Below are positions 53,457 through 62,548 of a DNA stretch of 64,000 bases, in pieces. Position 1 is the first letter of the stretch. Each line of letters starts with the position of its first letter. The stretch is taken from the NCBI GenBank assembly GCA_934230415.1, contig CAKQEW010000003.1:92240-156239 (forward strand). The letters run 5' to 3'. The DNA comes from an uncultured Alphaproteobacteria bacterium (GTDB taxonomy: Bacteria; Pseudomonadota; Alphaproteobacteria; Rs-D84). Under the pieces are notes generated by a model that saw only the letters and a list, made by a program, of their open reading frames with translations, ran no database searches and was not told the DNA's origin. The position numbers were made by a program, and so were the translations under genes.

Positions 53457-55469
53457 ATGAATTACAATAATGGTGTGAACAAAAAAAGTATATTTTCACT
53501 GGAAAGCAATTATGCCCCCATGGGGGACCAGCCCGCGGCCATTTCTGAATTGGTGGCGGGTGTGCGTGATGGTCGTCGGTCCCAGGTTTTGTTGGGGGTG
53601 ACGGGGTCTGGCAAAACATTTACCATGGCAAATGTGATTGCGGAATTGTCGCGGCCGGCATTGATTATGGCGCCGAATAAAATCCTGGCGGCCCAGTTAT
53701 ATACGGAAATGAAATCATTTTTCCCGCATAACCATGTTGAATATTTTGTGTCGTACTATGATTATTACCAGCCCGAGGCATATATGCCAACCACCGATAC
53801 ATATATTGACAAGGATGCGTCTATAAACGAGCAGTTAGACCGTATGCGGCACAGTGCGACGCGTGCCATGTTAGAGGAACGCGATGTTATCGTTGTATCG
53901 TCTGTGTCATCAATATACGGTATGGGATCGCCAGAGCAATATTCGGGTATGAAACTGGTTCTGCATGCCGGGGACAAGATTGGCCAGGCGGACGTTATGC
54001 ATGCACTGGTTGATATTCAGTACAAGCGTAATGATGTGGCGTTTGAACGTGGGGATTTTCGTGTACGTGGCGACAGTTTGGACATATTCCCATCACATTC
54101 CCAGGACCGGGCGTGGAAACTGTCGTTCTGGGGCGATGAAATAGAAGAGATTTGGGAATTTGATACACTGACCGGGGCCAAGTTGCACCAGTTGGACAGA
54201 ATTGCAATTTATCCGAATACACACTATGCCACCCCAATGCCCAGCGTGTTACAGGCCATCGGCCAAATCAGAACGGATTTGGACGAACGCCTGAAATACT
54301 TTCATGAAAATATGAAGTATATAGAAGAGCAGCGTCTGCGCGAACGTGTGAATTTTGATATAGAGATGATGGAATCCACCGGAACGTGTCGCGGAATTGA
54401 AAACTATTCACGGTATCTGTCGGGGCGCGCACCGGGAATGCCACCACCAACACTGTTTGAATATTTGCCGCGTGATGCTGTTTTGTTTATTGATGAAAGT
54501 CATGTAACCGTGCCCCAGATTTCGGCAATGTCACGTGGTGACCGCGCGCGCAAGGAAACGCTGTCGCAATACGGATTTCGGTTGCCGGCGTGTATTGATA
54601 ATCGGCCATTGACATTTGATGAATGGGATGCATTGCGCCCACAAACAATATTTGTGTCTGCAACACCTGCGGAATGGGAATTAAATCAATCCGGCGGTAT
54701 CGTGGCAGAGCAGGTTATTCGCCCAACAGGCCTGTTAGATCCGGTTTGTGATGTACGGCCAACCGCGAACCAGGTTGATGATTTGTTGGACCAGATAAAG
54801 AAAACGTCCGGGCGCGTGCTGGTGACAACACTGACCAAAAAGATGGCAGAACAGTTAACAGATTATCTGAACGAAAATGGGGTTCGTGCCAAATACCTGC
54901 ACAGTGATATTGAAACGTTGGAACGTATTGAATTGCTGCGCGATTTGCGTCTGGGTAAATATGATGTGCTGGTTGGGATTAACTTGTTGCGCGAAGGATT
55001 GGATGTTCCCGAATGTGAATTGGTCGCAATTATGGATGCGGACAAGGAAGGATTCTTGCGTTCGGCGCGTTCGTTGATTCAGACCATTGGTCGTGCGGCG
55101 CGTAATGCAAATGGGCGTGTGATACTGTACGCCGATAATATGACGGATTCAATGAACGTGGCACTGACAGAAACCGCGCGTCGTCGCGAGAAGCAGATGG
55201 CATACAACATTGCGCACGGGATTACGCCAACAACAGTATCCAAGGCAATATTTGCAGAGGTTGGCGACAAGCAAGACAAGACAGACAAAACCCGCCGATT
55301 TGTTTACGATAAATCTGGCGGTGTTATGGATGCGGACAGCATACGCAAACAAATAAAGGATTTGACCAAGAAAATGCGCAATGCGGCAGAAAACCTGGAA
55401 TTTGAAACGGCCGCCGAATTGCGCGACGCAATCCATAAACTGGAAGACGACCTGTTATTGGTGGAGTAA
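53457..55469 (+). CDS. uvrB: Excinuclease ABC subunit B
   Basis: DNA damage-recognition helicase of nucleotide excision repair. Motifs: GDQPAAI, Walker A LLGVTGSGKTFT, the beta-hairpin EYFVSYYDYYQPEAYMP, the DEAH-type FIDESHVT, EGLDVPECELVAIMDADKEGFLRS, QTIGRAARN, and the C-terminal UVR motif (about the last 35 residues). The exact start is uncertain: ATG 53457 overlaps a TATAAT and would be near leaderless; 53448 TTG is less likely. Confidence 0.96.
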   Translation: MNYNNGVNKKSIFSLESNYAPMGDQPAAISELVAGVRDGRRSQVLLGVTGSGKTFTMANVIAELSRPALIMAPNKILAAQLYTEMKSFFPHNHVEYFVSYYDYYQPEAYMPTTDTYIDKDASINEQLDRMRHSATRAMLEERDVIVVSSVSSIYGMGSPEQYSGMKLVLHAGDKIGQADVMHALVDIQYKRNDVAFERGDFRVRGDSLDIFPSHSQDRAWKLSFWGDEIEEIWEFDTLTGAKLHQLDRIAIYPNTHYATPMPSVLQAIGQIRTDLDERLKYFHENMKYIEEQRLRERVNFDIEMMESTGTCRGIENYSRYLSGRAPGMPPPTLFEYLPRDAVLFIDESHVTVPQISAMSRGDRARKETLSQYGFRLPACIDNRPLTFDEWDALRPQTIFVSATPAEWELNQSGGIVAEQVIRPTGLLDPVCDVRPTANQVDDLLDQIKKTSGRVLVTTLTKKMAEQLTDYLNENGVRAKYLHSDIETLERIELLRDLRLGKYDVLVGINLLREGLDVPECELVAIMDADKEGFLRSARSLIQTIGRAARNANGRVILYADNMTDSMNVALTETARRREKQMAYNIAHGITPTTVSKAIFAEVGDKQDKTDKTRRFVYDKSGGVMDADSIRKQIKDLTKKMRNAAENLEFETAAELRDAIHKLEDDLLLVE

Positions 55470-55473
55470 AAAA

Positions 55474-55872
55474 ATGAAAGAATATTTGTTGGAAAATGTT
55501 GAACAGACGCGCGGGTGGGCGCGGGATTTTGCGGCGGGACTGCGCGCGCCGGTGTGTGTGGCATTGCATGGTGATCTGGGAATGGGAAAGAGTGAGATTG
55601 CACGCACAATTATTCAGACGCTGCGTGGCCCAGATACTGTGGTGCCCAGTCCGACATTTACCATTGTGCAAAATTATGATGGTATATCACACTTTGACCT
55701 GTATCGTATAAACGATGCATCTGAATTGGTTGAAATTGGACTGCCATACGCGATTGCAAATGATATTACATTGATAGAGTGGCCCGATATTGCGGCGGAC
55801 ATATTGCCACCGGATACCGTGCACATATACCTGACTGAAAATGGGTCTGGGCGTAAATTAACAATCAAATAA
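55474..55872 (+). CDS. tsaE: tRNA t6A biosynthesis ATPase TsaE
   Basis: The 132 residues (ATG 55474) form the small P-loop ATPase that works with TsaB and TsaD in threonylcarbamoyl-adenosine modification of ANN-decoding tRNAs. Motifs: VALHGDLGMGKSEIART, SPTFTIVQNY, HFDLYRI and ITLIEWPDIAADILP. The Walker A has GMGKSE where the family usually has GAGKTT. It starts four bases after the uvrB stop. Confidence 0.93.
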   Translation: MKEYLLENVEQTRGWARDFAAGLRAPVCVALHGDLGMGKSEIARTIIQTLRGPDTVVPSPTFTIVQNYDGISHFDLYRINDASELVEIGLPYAIANDITLIEWPDIAADILPPDTVHIYLTENGSGRKLTIK

Positions 55873-55875
55873 GGA

Positions 55876-57645
55876 TTATTTTTTCAGCAGGCTCTGTACC
55901 GCCAATGGGAAATCAGGTGCCCGTGACAGGTATGAACCACTGACCAACAAATCGGCACCGGCCGCCCAGCACATCTGGGCGGTTTTGTCGTTTATTCCGC
56001 CATCAACCGATATGATAAATTTCAGACCGTATTTTTTACGTGTTGCCGCCAATACAGAAATTTTGTTCAGGCACTCTGATTGGAATTCTTGGCCGGCGGC
56101 ACCAGGACGAACGGTCATAACCATAACCTCGTCCAAATCGCGCAAGATTGGTTTCAGAATTGTTACAGGTGAATCCGGGTTCAGTGCAATTCCCGCCCGT
56201 CGGCCGGCACCGCGCACGCCACGTACCGCCGCCCGCAGGCCAGATGTGTTTGTGGACATAATAACCGTGTCGGCACCGGCGGCGATGGCATCGGCCGCCC
56301 AGACAGATGGACTCTCTGTCATCAGGTGGACATGCAGGTGGGCATTTGTGTGTGCGCGAATCATTTTCAGTTCGGCAATGCTGCCCGCCATGCGGTCAAC
56401 ATAAAAACCATCCATAATATCCACATGAATCATGGATATACCACCCGCACGAAACAATGAATACGTTGATTCACGGCGCATGTTAAAGCACAGCGTGCTG
56501 GGCATAATTGGTATGAATTGCTGGCGAACCTTTTTCTGGCGATGAAATATGGATGTTAATTTCCGGATATTGCGCATGATGCGGTCGCGACGCGCGGTGT
56601 ATGCCATGCGGTGCGGAATTTCGGCATTCCATATGAACGACGACATTGCGCGTACAATTGTATCATTTGCCGCGCACTGGGTCGGAATCGCGAACAAATT
56701 TTCAATGAATTCAGATGCACCTTCGGTCTGGGCGCCACCGCCGGTTACAACAATCTGGGTGGGATGATATTTACCAATTGCACCGCGTGCAGATTCAGTC
56801 AGTTTTTCCGCCATGTCCACCATGTGTGGCATGAATATGTCATTTATATCCCCGCGCGAAAATTCATATGCGGTGTCCGCCGGGGTGAAACGGTCCATTT
56901 CCTTTGGTATAAAGCTGGCCACGGCACGCTTTATCCGTTCGGCATCGTCAAAACTTATCCCAAGTTTCTTTGAAATGTCATTTGTAATAATTGTGCCACC
57001 CAATGGGATTTTTGCATGCCAAACCGGTCCGCGGTCATTCCATATTGATGCAGATGTAAATTCAGCACCCATATCAATGAACATTATGGTCTGTTTTTTC
57101 TGGCGCATGGTGGTGTTCAATAAAAAATGTGGGTCGTAAAACGCGTTTCCGCGAATGTGTGCGCGCCGCAGGATAGAGTATATGTTTTCCATGCGCGCAA
57201 TTGAATAAAATATTGCCCCGAATGCAGAAACCAAACTGCGGTCTGTATATCCGATGGGGGTTAACATATTTCGCGCGTTTGGGGTATCGTATCGTAATGG
57301 CACAATGTGCATTGGTGCATACCCATCTGGTGCGGTTATCTGGGCAATTTGGGCGCGCAGGTCGGCCATTGTGATTTTATGTTCGCCGGGCCATGTGGTG
57401 CTTTTCGCGGTCATGTCAAATACGGCCGGTCCGAAATTTCCGGTGATATATGCCGAATCAAAACGGGCACCAACCTGGCGTTCCAATTCATCGGCTACAG
57501 ATTTTATTGCGAACACGGTATCAAAACTGTCCATTGCAAACACGGCCGACCGGTCAATACGTGCCCCACGTACGCGATGTGCAATTCCGCGCACCCCAGA
57601 TGTCCCGATATCCAGACATAAAAAAGCAGAATCAAACAGATTCAT
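55876..57645 (-). CDS. ftsA-rpe: FtsA-ribulose-phosphate 3-epimerase fusion protein
   Basis: One open frame of 589 codons with two proteins in series. Residues 1-345 are FtsA, the actin-like divisome anchor: CLDIGTSGVRG (phosphate 1), an inserted 1C domain at about 85-165, FIDMGAEFTSA (phosphate 2), PLGGTIITNDISKKLGISFDDAERIK and VVTGGGAQTEGASEFI. Residues 352-372 (RRDRIMRNIRKLTSIFHRQKK, basic and amphipathic) look like the FtsA membrane-targeting helix. Residues 377-585 are ribulose-phosphate 3-epimerase: PSTL, HVDIMDG (H407, D409), HVHLM (H440), MTVRPGAAGQEF and SVDGGIN (D548), so the metal and acid/base residues are kept. No stop or good internal ribosome-binding site lies at the junction. 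It follows ftsQ by eight bases. Confidence 0.93.
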   Translation of the reverse strand: MNLFDSAFLCLDIGTSGVRGIAHRVRGARIDRSAVFAMDSFDTVFAIKSVADELERQVGARFDSAYITGNFGPAVFDMTAKSTTWPGEHKITMADLRAQIAQITAPDGYAPMHIVPLRYDTPNARNMLTPIGYTDRSLVSAFGAIFYSIARMENIYSILRRAHIRGNAFYDPHFLLNTTMRQKKQTIMFIDMGAEFTSASIWNDRGPVWHAKIPLGGTIITNDISKKLGISFDDAERIKRAVASFIPKEMDRFTPADTAYEFSRGDINDIFMPHMVDMAEKLTESARGAIGKYHPTQIVVTGGGAQTEGASEFIENLFAIPTQCAANDTIVRAMSSFIWNAEIPHRMAYTARRDRIMRNIRKLTSIFHRQKKVRQQFIPIMPSTLCFNMRRESTYSLFRAGGISMIHVDIMDGFYVDRMAGSIAELKMIRAHTNAHLHVHLMTESPSVWAADAIAAGADTVIMSTNTSGLRAAVRGVRGAGRRAGIALNPDSPVTILKPILRDLDEVMVMTVRPGAAGQEFQSECLNKISVLAATRKKYGLKFIISVDGGINDKTAQMCWAAGADLLVSGSYLSRAPDFPLAVQSLLKK

Positions 57646-57653
57646 TGTGTGTT

Positions 57654-58334
57654 CTATTTAACCAATATTCGTGCCGTATCGCGCATATCAATTACAGATA
57701 TATCGCGTGCCAAGATACTGTGATTTTTGTTCAGCATAATCAGCTGGGCAATTGCATCAGTTGGATTCTTTTCAGGTAATTTAATTGTAATGCCGCCTGT
57801 CGTTATCATGTTCCAACGACGGTTTTCAATCCATTCCATATAGTCTAAATCGCCAATCATATTGTGTGCGGCGGCGGTGATTTCAGAAATGTCGTTTGGT
57901 AATTCGCCACGGAATAAAACCGTACCATCTGGTCGCACATTGGATGGTTGCCGCACAATTGTGCCATCGGCCGACAACGGAAAATAATCCGTGCCATCGG
58001 TCCATTGGGCAACCGCGCGATACAGGCGCACGCGCACCACCAGGTTTCCATCACCACGCCGGTGCAATGCGGATTCACGTACCCCCGGTACCGCACCAAT
58101 GCGCGCGTTCAGGTTATTCAGGTTCACAGAATATGCGTGCGTTCCGGGCGCCACCGCCGCGGCCGCAACCAGGGCGGATAAATCCTTGTCCCGGGCATCA
58201 GCAGATACAGAAATACTGCGCACACGGGCCAAGTCCCCGTGTCCCATCAGTATCATTGTGATGCGCGTTGAAAAGTATGTCGCCAATAAAACAGCGACAA
58301 TAAAATACACCCAAAACCAAATATTGCGTTTCAT
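57654..58334 (-). CDS. ftsQ: Cell-division protein FtsQ
   Basis: The 226-residue bitopic protein has a short basic N terminus, one membrane helix (WVYFIVAVLLATYF) and a periplasmic POTRA domain (VRSISVSADARDKDLSALVAAAA...LNARIGAVPGVRESALHRRGDGNLVVRVRLYRAVAQW) followed by the beta domain. It recruits FtsB/L and regulates septal synthesis. Its identity is supported by the ftsA domain directly downstream. ftsZ is not in the window. Confidence 0.9.
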   Translation of the reverse strand: MKRNIWFWVYFIVAVLLATYFSTRITMILMGHGDLARVRSISVSADARDKDLSALVAAAAVAPGTHAYSVNLNNLNARIGAVPGVRESALHRRGDGNLVVRVRLYRAVAQWTDGTDYFPLSADGTIVRQPSNVRPDGTVLFRGELPNDISEITAAAHNMIGDLDYMEWIENRRWNMITTGGITIKLPEKNPTDAIAQLIMLNKNHSILARDISVIDMRDTARILVK

Positions 58335-58391
58335 GGTGACAATTATATCACAAAAAGGTGCAATTGGAAAGCGGGCGACGAAAAAATAAAT

Positions 58392-58772
58392 TTACATTGC
58401 ACGCAACAAATAACCGCGTCCAAACATACACTTGCGGTACGCCCCAACCGTTTTTGACGTTGCGTTACGCGGAACGGACAGCAATGAACGTTGACCGGTA
58501 TCGGTATATTCGTTTGACTGGAACGTTACCCACAGGCCGTCCCAATCGGGCATCAGGCCACTCTGGTTCGGGGCCAGTAATTTGGAAATACGGCTGCGTG
58601 GCATATACGATTGGTCACGAATCCCCAGACATGATTTATGGTCACGCACAAATTGTTCCATTGTGACGGATTCATTTTCCCAATTCAGGATTGTTGCGTC
58701 ATCAATATTGCCCCGGTTTGGGGATGAGCACGCCGCCAGTATGGCGATAAAAGCCAAATATTTAAATCTCAT
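58392..58772 (-). CDS. Predicted lipoprotein
   Basis: The 126 residues start MRFKYLAFIAILAACSS, a signal peptide with lipobox LAAC. The mature part has two further cysteines (KSCLGIRD, RKCMFGRGY) that could form a disulfide, and is otherwise polar. I do not recognise the family. It is upstream of ftsQ on the same strand, 57 bases away. Confidence 0.68.
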   Translation of the reverse strand: MRFKYLAFIAILAACSSPNRGNIDDATILNWENESVTMEQFVRDHKSCLGIRDQSYMPRSRISKLLAPNQSGLMPDWDGLWVTFQSNEYTDTGQRSLLSVPRNATSKTVGAYRKCMFGRGYLLRAM

Positions 58773-58847
58773 GTTTTGTATTATAATTTAATTGCGTCGG
58801 GGGGGCAATAGTTTTTATAATGGGGATAAAGGGAGCGAAAGAATAAC

Positions 58848-59174
58848 ATGGCAATAACAGTCCAAAATTTTATTAAATTGGCAAATTTTTATAACCAGAT
58901 GACGATGATGATGTCGGCAATCTGTGTGGAAAAGGGCGGAATTGCAATGGAAAACTATGCGGGGCGTTTCTTTGCGGCGGATGTATTGGAATTCGTGTCT
59001 GAATATGGGCGGCGTCTGATGGCGGAAAAAAACAGTGACCTGACACCGGATGTGATTGCGGTGATTGGACGGTTTAATGAAAATTTCCAGCGGGTCAAGG
59101 ATTTGGCCACGCCGACGCAAAAGCCGATTTATGAAATGACGTTGGCCGAATTTGAACGTCTGATGAATATCTGA
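58848..59174 (+). CDS. Unassigned 108-residue cytoplasmic protein
   Basis: Not recognised. Predicted all-helical, Met-rich near the N terminus (NFYNQMTMMMSAICVEKG), no signal peptide. The GGGAGCG and AAG stretch upstream is a plausible ribosome-binding region. Its stop overlaps an ATG of the secretin-like gene (TGATG), so it probably leads that transcript and may be a pilus or secretion accessory protein. Confidence 0.6.
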   Translation: MAITVQNFIKLANFYNQMTMMMSAICVEKGGIAMENYAGRFFAADVLEFVSEYGRRLMAEKNSDLTPDVIAVIGRFNENFQRVKDLATPTQKPIYEMTLAEFERLMNI

Positions 59175-59191
59175 TGGAAAGGAGCAATGTG

Positions 59192-60529
59192 ATGCATTTT
59201 GCAAAAAAATTATTTGAACGCACGGTGATGCTGGCCATGCTGGTTGTGGTTGCGGCGTGTGCCCAGAATAATCAGAATCAGCAATCGGCATATGATACGG
59301 TAACGGTTGTGGATAATTTGGTTATTGATGAAAACTCTGTGCCAATCTTTCCAAAAAAGGCGGCGTTAACCACGGATACGGCGCGACGTTTTTCACTGGA
59401 TTTACCCAAACGGTGCGAGGTTAACTGGGACAACCAGGCGGTTGTATCGGTTGTACCCGAAGAAAAAATTGAAATCGTACGTTTGAACACAGGGGACGCA
59501 TTGCCAGAATTACAGGTAAATGATTATGAATTTACATCGCTGACGGTGAAAAATGCGCTGGATAAATTACTGGACGGGACCGAGGTTGCCGTTGTCCAGG
59601 ATGAAGAAATGTATGAAAAAATATCGGGTTCTATTTCCGCAGGCAGCCTGGCCGATGCGGTTGAACTGATGGCGAAAATGGGGCGCGCGTATTATTCGTA
59701 TGATGCCGATGCAGGTGAAATTCACCTGACGTATCGGGCAAAGTGGTTGGTTAAAATGCCACATGATCAGTCAATTATTATGGCCCTGATTGATGCGATG
59801 CGTGGGGCCGATGTGCGGAATCTGTTGGTGGATTGGGACGACAAAACACTGGTGTTTGAAGGTAATTATCAGACCGAGCGCGAGGTTGCAAAAATCATTT
59901 CAGATATCGCGTCCAAGAAATATATGCTGGCATGGGATATTGATGTGTATCGTGTATACCCGCGCAGCGACAATCCGATTGTGTGGATGAATATGTTACC
60001 AGCCTTTGGTGAAAAAAACATAAAAATGTCCATCCCGGGGGTTGTTGGACGTGCGCTGGTGGTCAGTTCGGAAATCAACACAAAAACGTTGCAAGAATTT
60101 TTATCACAACAGGCGAATGTAGTCTTGATTTCCCAGGGTCAGTTTGTGATTCCAAATGGCTGGCAATCACGTTTTGATATTGGTCAATGCAGCAAGGAAG
60201 AACGTCTGGAAACAGACCTGATAATTGGCGCGACCGGTAAATATGGTGATTTTGGTGGGCGCGATAAAATTGATGCAAAAATTGTTTTGCGCACCAGCAA
60301 TGGTGAATTGTCATCATTTAATATTCCATCCAGTTTGGGTGACAACTATGTGATTATTGGTATTCCGACGCATTCGTTTGTGACAACGCCAGAAACACTG
60401 ATTTCGCCGTTCGCAGAACTGGTGGTATTTATGTCGCCACGTCTGATATCCATCGTTGATGCAGACAGTGGTGTGTCCAGGGCGACACCGTTGGTCGGTG
60501 ATGCGTTGCGTGAATTTTTAAGCAAGTAA
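59192..60529 (+). CDS. Secretin-like outer-membrane lipoprotein (type IVb pilus PilN-like)
   Basis: The start at 59192 (445 residues) has AAGGAG seven bases upstream and opens a lipoprotein signal (MHFAKKLFERTVMLAMLVVVAAC). The N-terminal half contains domains of secretin N0/N1 type (LQVNDYEFTSLTVKNALDKLL; VRNLLVDWDDKTLVFEGNYQTEREVAKIISDIASKKYMLAWDI). The C-terminal part ends in a segment like the secretin signature (SPFAELVVFMSPRLISIVD). Lipoprotein secretins of this size build the outer-membrane pore of type IVb pili (PilN, BfpB), and the PilO-R operon at 30-35 kb lacks one. The assignment is moderate because the barrel region is diverged. Confidence 0.58.
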   Translation: MHFAKKLFERTVMLAMLVVVAACAQNNQNQQSAYDTVTVVDNLVIDENSVPIFPKKAALTTDTARRFSLDLPKRCEVNWDNQAVVSVVPEEKIEIVRLNTGDALPELQVNDYEFTSLTVKNALDKLLDGTEVAVVQDEEMYEKISGSISAGSLADAVELMAKMGRAYYSYDADAGEIHLTYRAKWLVKMPHDQSIIMALIDAMRGADVRNLLVDWDDKTLVFEGNYQTEREVAKIISDIASKKYMLAWDIDVYRVYPRSDNPIVWMNMLPAFGEKNIKMSIPGVVGRALVVSSEINTKTLQEFLSQQANVVLISQGQFVIPNGWQSRFDIGQCSKEERLETDLIIGATGKYGDFGGRDKIDAKIVLRTSNGELSSFNIPSSLGDNYVIIGIPTHSFVTTPETLISPFAELVVFMSPRLISIVDADSGVSRATPLVGDALREFLSK

Positions 60530-60539
60530 GGAACAAAAG

Positions 60540-61796
60540 ATGTTGTTTTCCAGATTGGAACGAAAGATTGCATTCAGATATCTGGCCGCGAAAAAGCGCG
60601 GATTTGGTTCTGTGATTTCGTGGGTGTCATTGATTGGTATCACGCTGGGGGTGGCGACACTGATTGTCGTGATGTCGGTAATGGGTGGATTTCATGAAAC
60701 ATTGTTGTCGCGCATTGTGGGGATGAATGGTCATGTCGTTGTGTATCACCAGGATGGTGCAATTACTGATTACGATTTCTTGATTGATAAAATGAAGCAG
60801 AACAAAGTGGTTTCTGCGCATGCGACCGGTATAGTCCCAATTGCAGAAGGCCAGGTTATGGCAACCGCTGGTGGCAATAATACGGGCGCGATGATACGCG
60901 GAATTCGTATGTCTGATTTGGCGGCCAAGACAGATACAGGGACCAGAATTTACGGCAAACAATTATCAGAAATTCGCGATGGTGAATTGGTCGCCGGGGC
61001 GTCCCTGACACGCAGTTTACGTGTTGGTATGGGGGACAAAATTTCGTTGGTTTCTGCAAATGGTGCGACGCCAACACCGTTTGGTACGATGCCGCGTATT
61101 ATGGCGTATCCGGTGATGTCATCGTTCTTTATGGGAATGTATGAATATGATTCTGGATACATATTTATGCCGTTGGAAACCGCCCAGAAATATTTAAATA
61201 TTGGCGATGCGGTAACACATATTGATTTGTTCTTGCGTAATCCCGAAGATACCACCGCGGTGCGTGATGCGTTGTCACGCCTGTTGCCGGATGGTTTTGT
61301 TGTGCGCGATTGGCGTGAATTGAATCGTGGGTTTGTTGGTGCACTGCAGGTGGAATCAAATGTTATGTTTTTAATATTAATGCTGATTGTAATTGTTGCG
61401 GCGTTTAATATTGTGTCGTCATTGGTGATGTTGGTCAAAGATAAAAACAAGGATATCGCCGTATTGCGTACGTTTGGTGTTTCGCGGCGTTCAATGATGA
61501 AAATATTTATCCTGTCGGGTACCAGTATCGGTGTGATTGGCGCATTTTTTGGTACGGTATTGGGTGTTATTGTTGCAATTTATATTGAACCGATACGCCA
61601 GTTTTTCCAGTGGGCAACCGGTCGTGATTTGTTCCCGGCGGAATTATATTACTTGTCGGAATTGCCGTCTAAACTGGTGCCGGAAACAGTTATTGGTATT
61701 GCGATGTTGGCGATTGCGTTGGCGTTTTTGGCAACGATTTATCCCGCATGGAAGGCCGCGTCAACAAACCCTGTTGATGTGTTGCGTAATGAATAA
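60540..61796 (+). CDS. lolC: Lipoprotein-releasing ABC transporter permease (LolC/E)
   Basis: The 418 residues show the MacB/LolC topology: N-terminal IAFRYLAAKKRGFGSVISWVSLIGITLGVATLIVVMSVMGGFH (first membrane helix), a large periplasmic domain, then three helices (EVSNVMFLILMLIVIVAAFNIVSSLVMLV-like segment onward) and the C-terminal FLATIYPAWKAASTNPVDVLRNE. It extracts outer-membrane lipoproteins from the inner membrane with LolD. Only one permease is present, so it probably forms a homodimer (LolF-type). Confidence 0.94.
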   Translation: MLFSRLERKIAFRYLAAKKRGFGSVISWVSLIGITLGVATLIVVMSVMGGFHETLLSRIVGMNGHVVVYHQDGAITDYDFLIDKMKQNKVVSAHATGIVPIAEGQVMATAGGNNTGAMIRGIRMSDLAAKTDTGTRIYGKQLSEIRDGELVAGASLTRSLRVGMGDKISLVSANGATPTPFGTMPRIMAYPVMSSFFMGMYEYDSGYIFMPLETAQKYLNIGDAVTHIDLFLRNPEDTTAVRDALSRLLPDGFVVRDWRELNRGFVGALQVESNVMFLILMLIVIVAAFNIVSSLVMLVKDKNKDIAVLRTFGVSRRSMMKIFILSGTSIGVIGAFFGTVLGVIVAIYIEPIRQFFQWATGRDLFPAELYYLSELPSKLVPETVIGIAMLAIALAFLATIYPAWKAASTNPVDVLRNE

Positions 61797-61808
61797 AGGA
61801 TTAATTAC

Positions 61809-62525
61809 ATGGCAGGCATATTGAATTCTTTGGCGCGTGTGAAAAAATCAGATGTCGTTCTGTCGGTGCGCGATATTACCAAAACGTTTATAGAAGGTAG
61901 CCAGCCGTTGCATATCCTGCGCGGTGGTGGGTTTGATTTGCACCGCGGTGAAATTATCGCATTGGTCGGTCAGTCGGGCAGTGGTAAATCAACCCTGTTG
62001 CAATGTGTGGGATTGTTGGATGCGCCAACGTCTGGCAGCATATTGCTGGATGGTGCGGCGACAAACCGCATGGACGAAGATGCGCGCACAAACATTCGTC
62101 GTAATAAAATCGGTTTTGTGTACCAGCGGCACAATCTGTTGTCTGATTTTACAGCGTTGGAAAATGTTGTGTTGCCAATGTTGGCGGCTGGTGTGGACGA
62201 AGTGACCGCGACATCGCGCGCAATGAAATTAATGCGGGCGGCAAGTGTTGCACACCGTGCATCACACCTGCCCGGGGAAATGTCGGGCGGGGAACAGCAA
62301 CGTACCGCCGTGGCGCGCGCGTTGGCGAATAATCCAGAAATATTATTGGCGGACGAACCGACCGGCAGTTTGGATCCGGCGCATGCCGCGTCTGTTTTTG
62401 ATTTACTGATGGATTTGGTGCGAAAAAATAAAATGGCAATGCTGTTTGTGACGCATGATATGAACCTGGCTGCGCGGGCCGATCGCCGCATCACAATCAA
62501 AGACGGAATTATTACAGAGCAATAA
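61809..62525 (+). CDS. lolD: Lipoprotein-releasing ATP-binding protein LolD
   Basis: ABC ATPase partner of the preceding permease. Walker A GQSGSGKSTLLQ, signature MSGGEQQRTAVARAL, Walker B ILLADEPTGSLD and the H-loop FVTHD are all present, with GFVYQRHNLLSDFTALENV typical of MacB/LolD. The 238 residues match. AAGGA precedes the ATG, 12 bases after the permease stop. Confidence 0.95.
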   Translation: MAGILNSLARVKKSDVVLSVRDITKTFIEGSQPLHILRGGGFDLHRGEIIALVGQSGSGKSTLLQCVGLLDAPTSGSILLDGAATNRMDEDARTNIRRNKIGFVYQRHNLLSDFTALENVVLPMLAAGVDEVTATSRAMKLMRAASVAHRASHLPGEMSGGEQQRTAVARALANNPEILLADEPTGSLDPAHAASVFDLLMDLVRKNKMAMLFVTHDMNLAARADRRITIKDGIITEQ

Positions 62526-62548
62526 AAACAAGAGAGGAGAGAGAAAAC

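Noticed and set aside
56500..56540. Two separate genes ftsA and rpe with a missed stop
   Set aside because: The frame is continuous with no stop, and no ribosome-binding site at normal spacing precedes the ATG at the start of the epimerase part; a sequencing artefact can be excluded only with reads.
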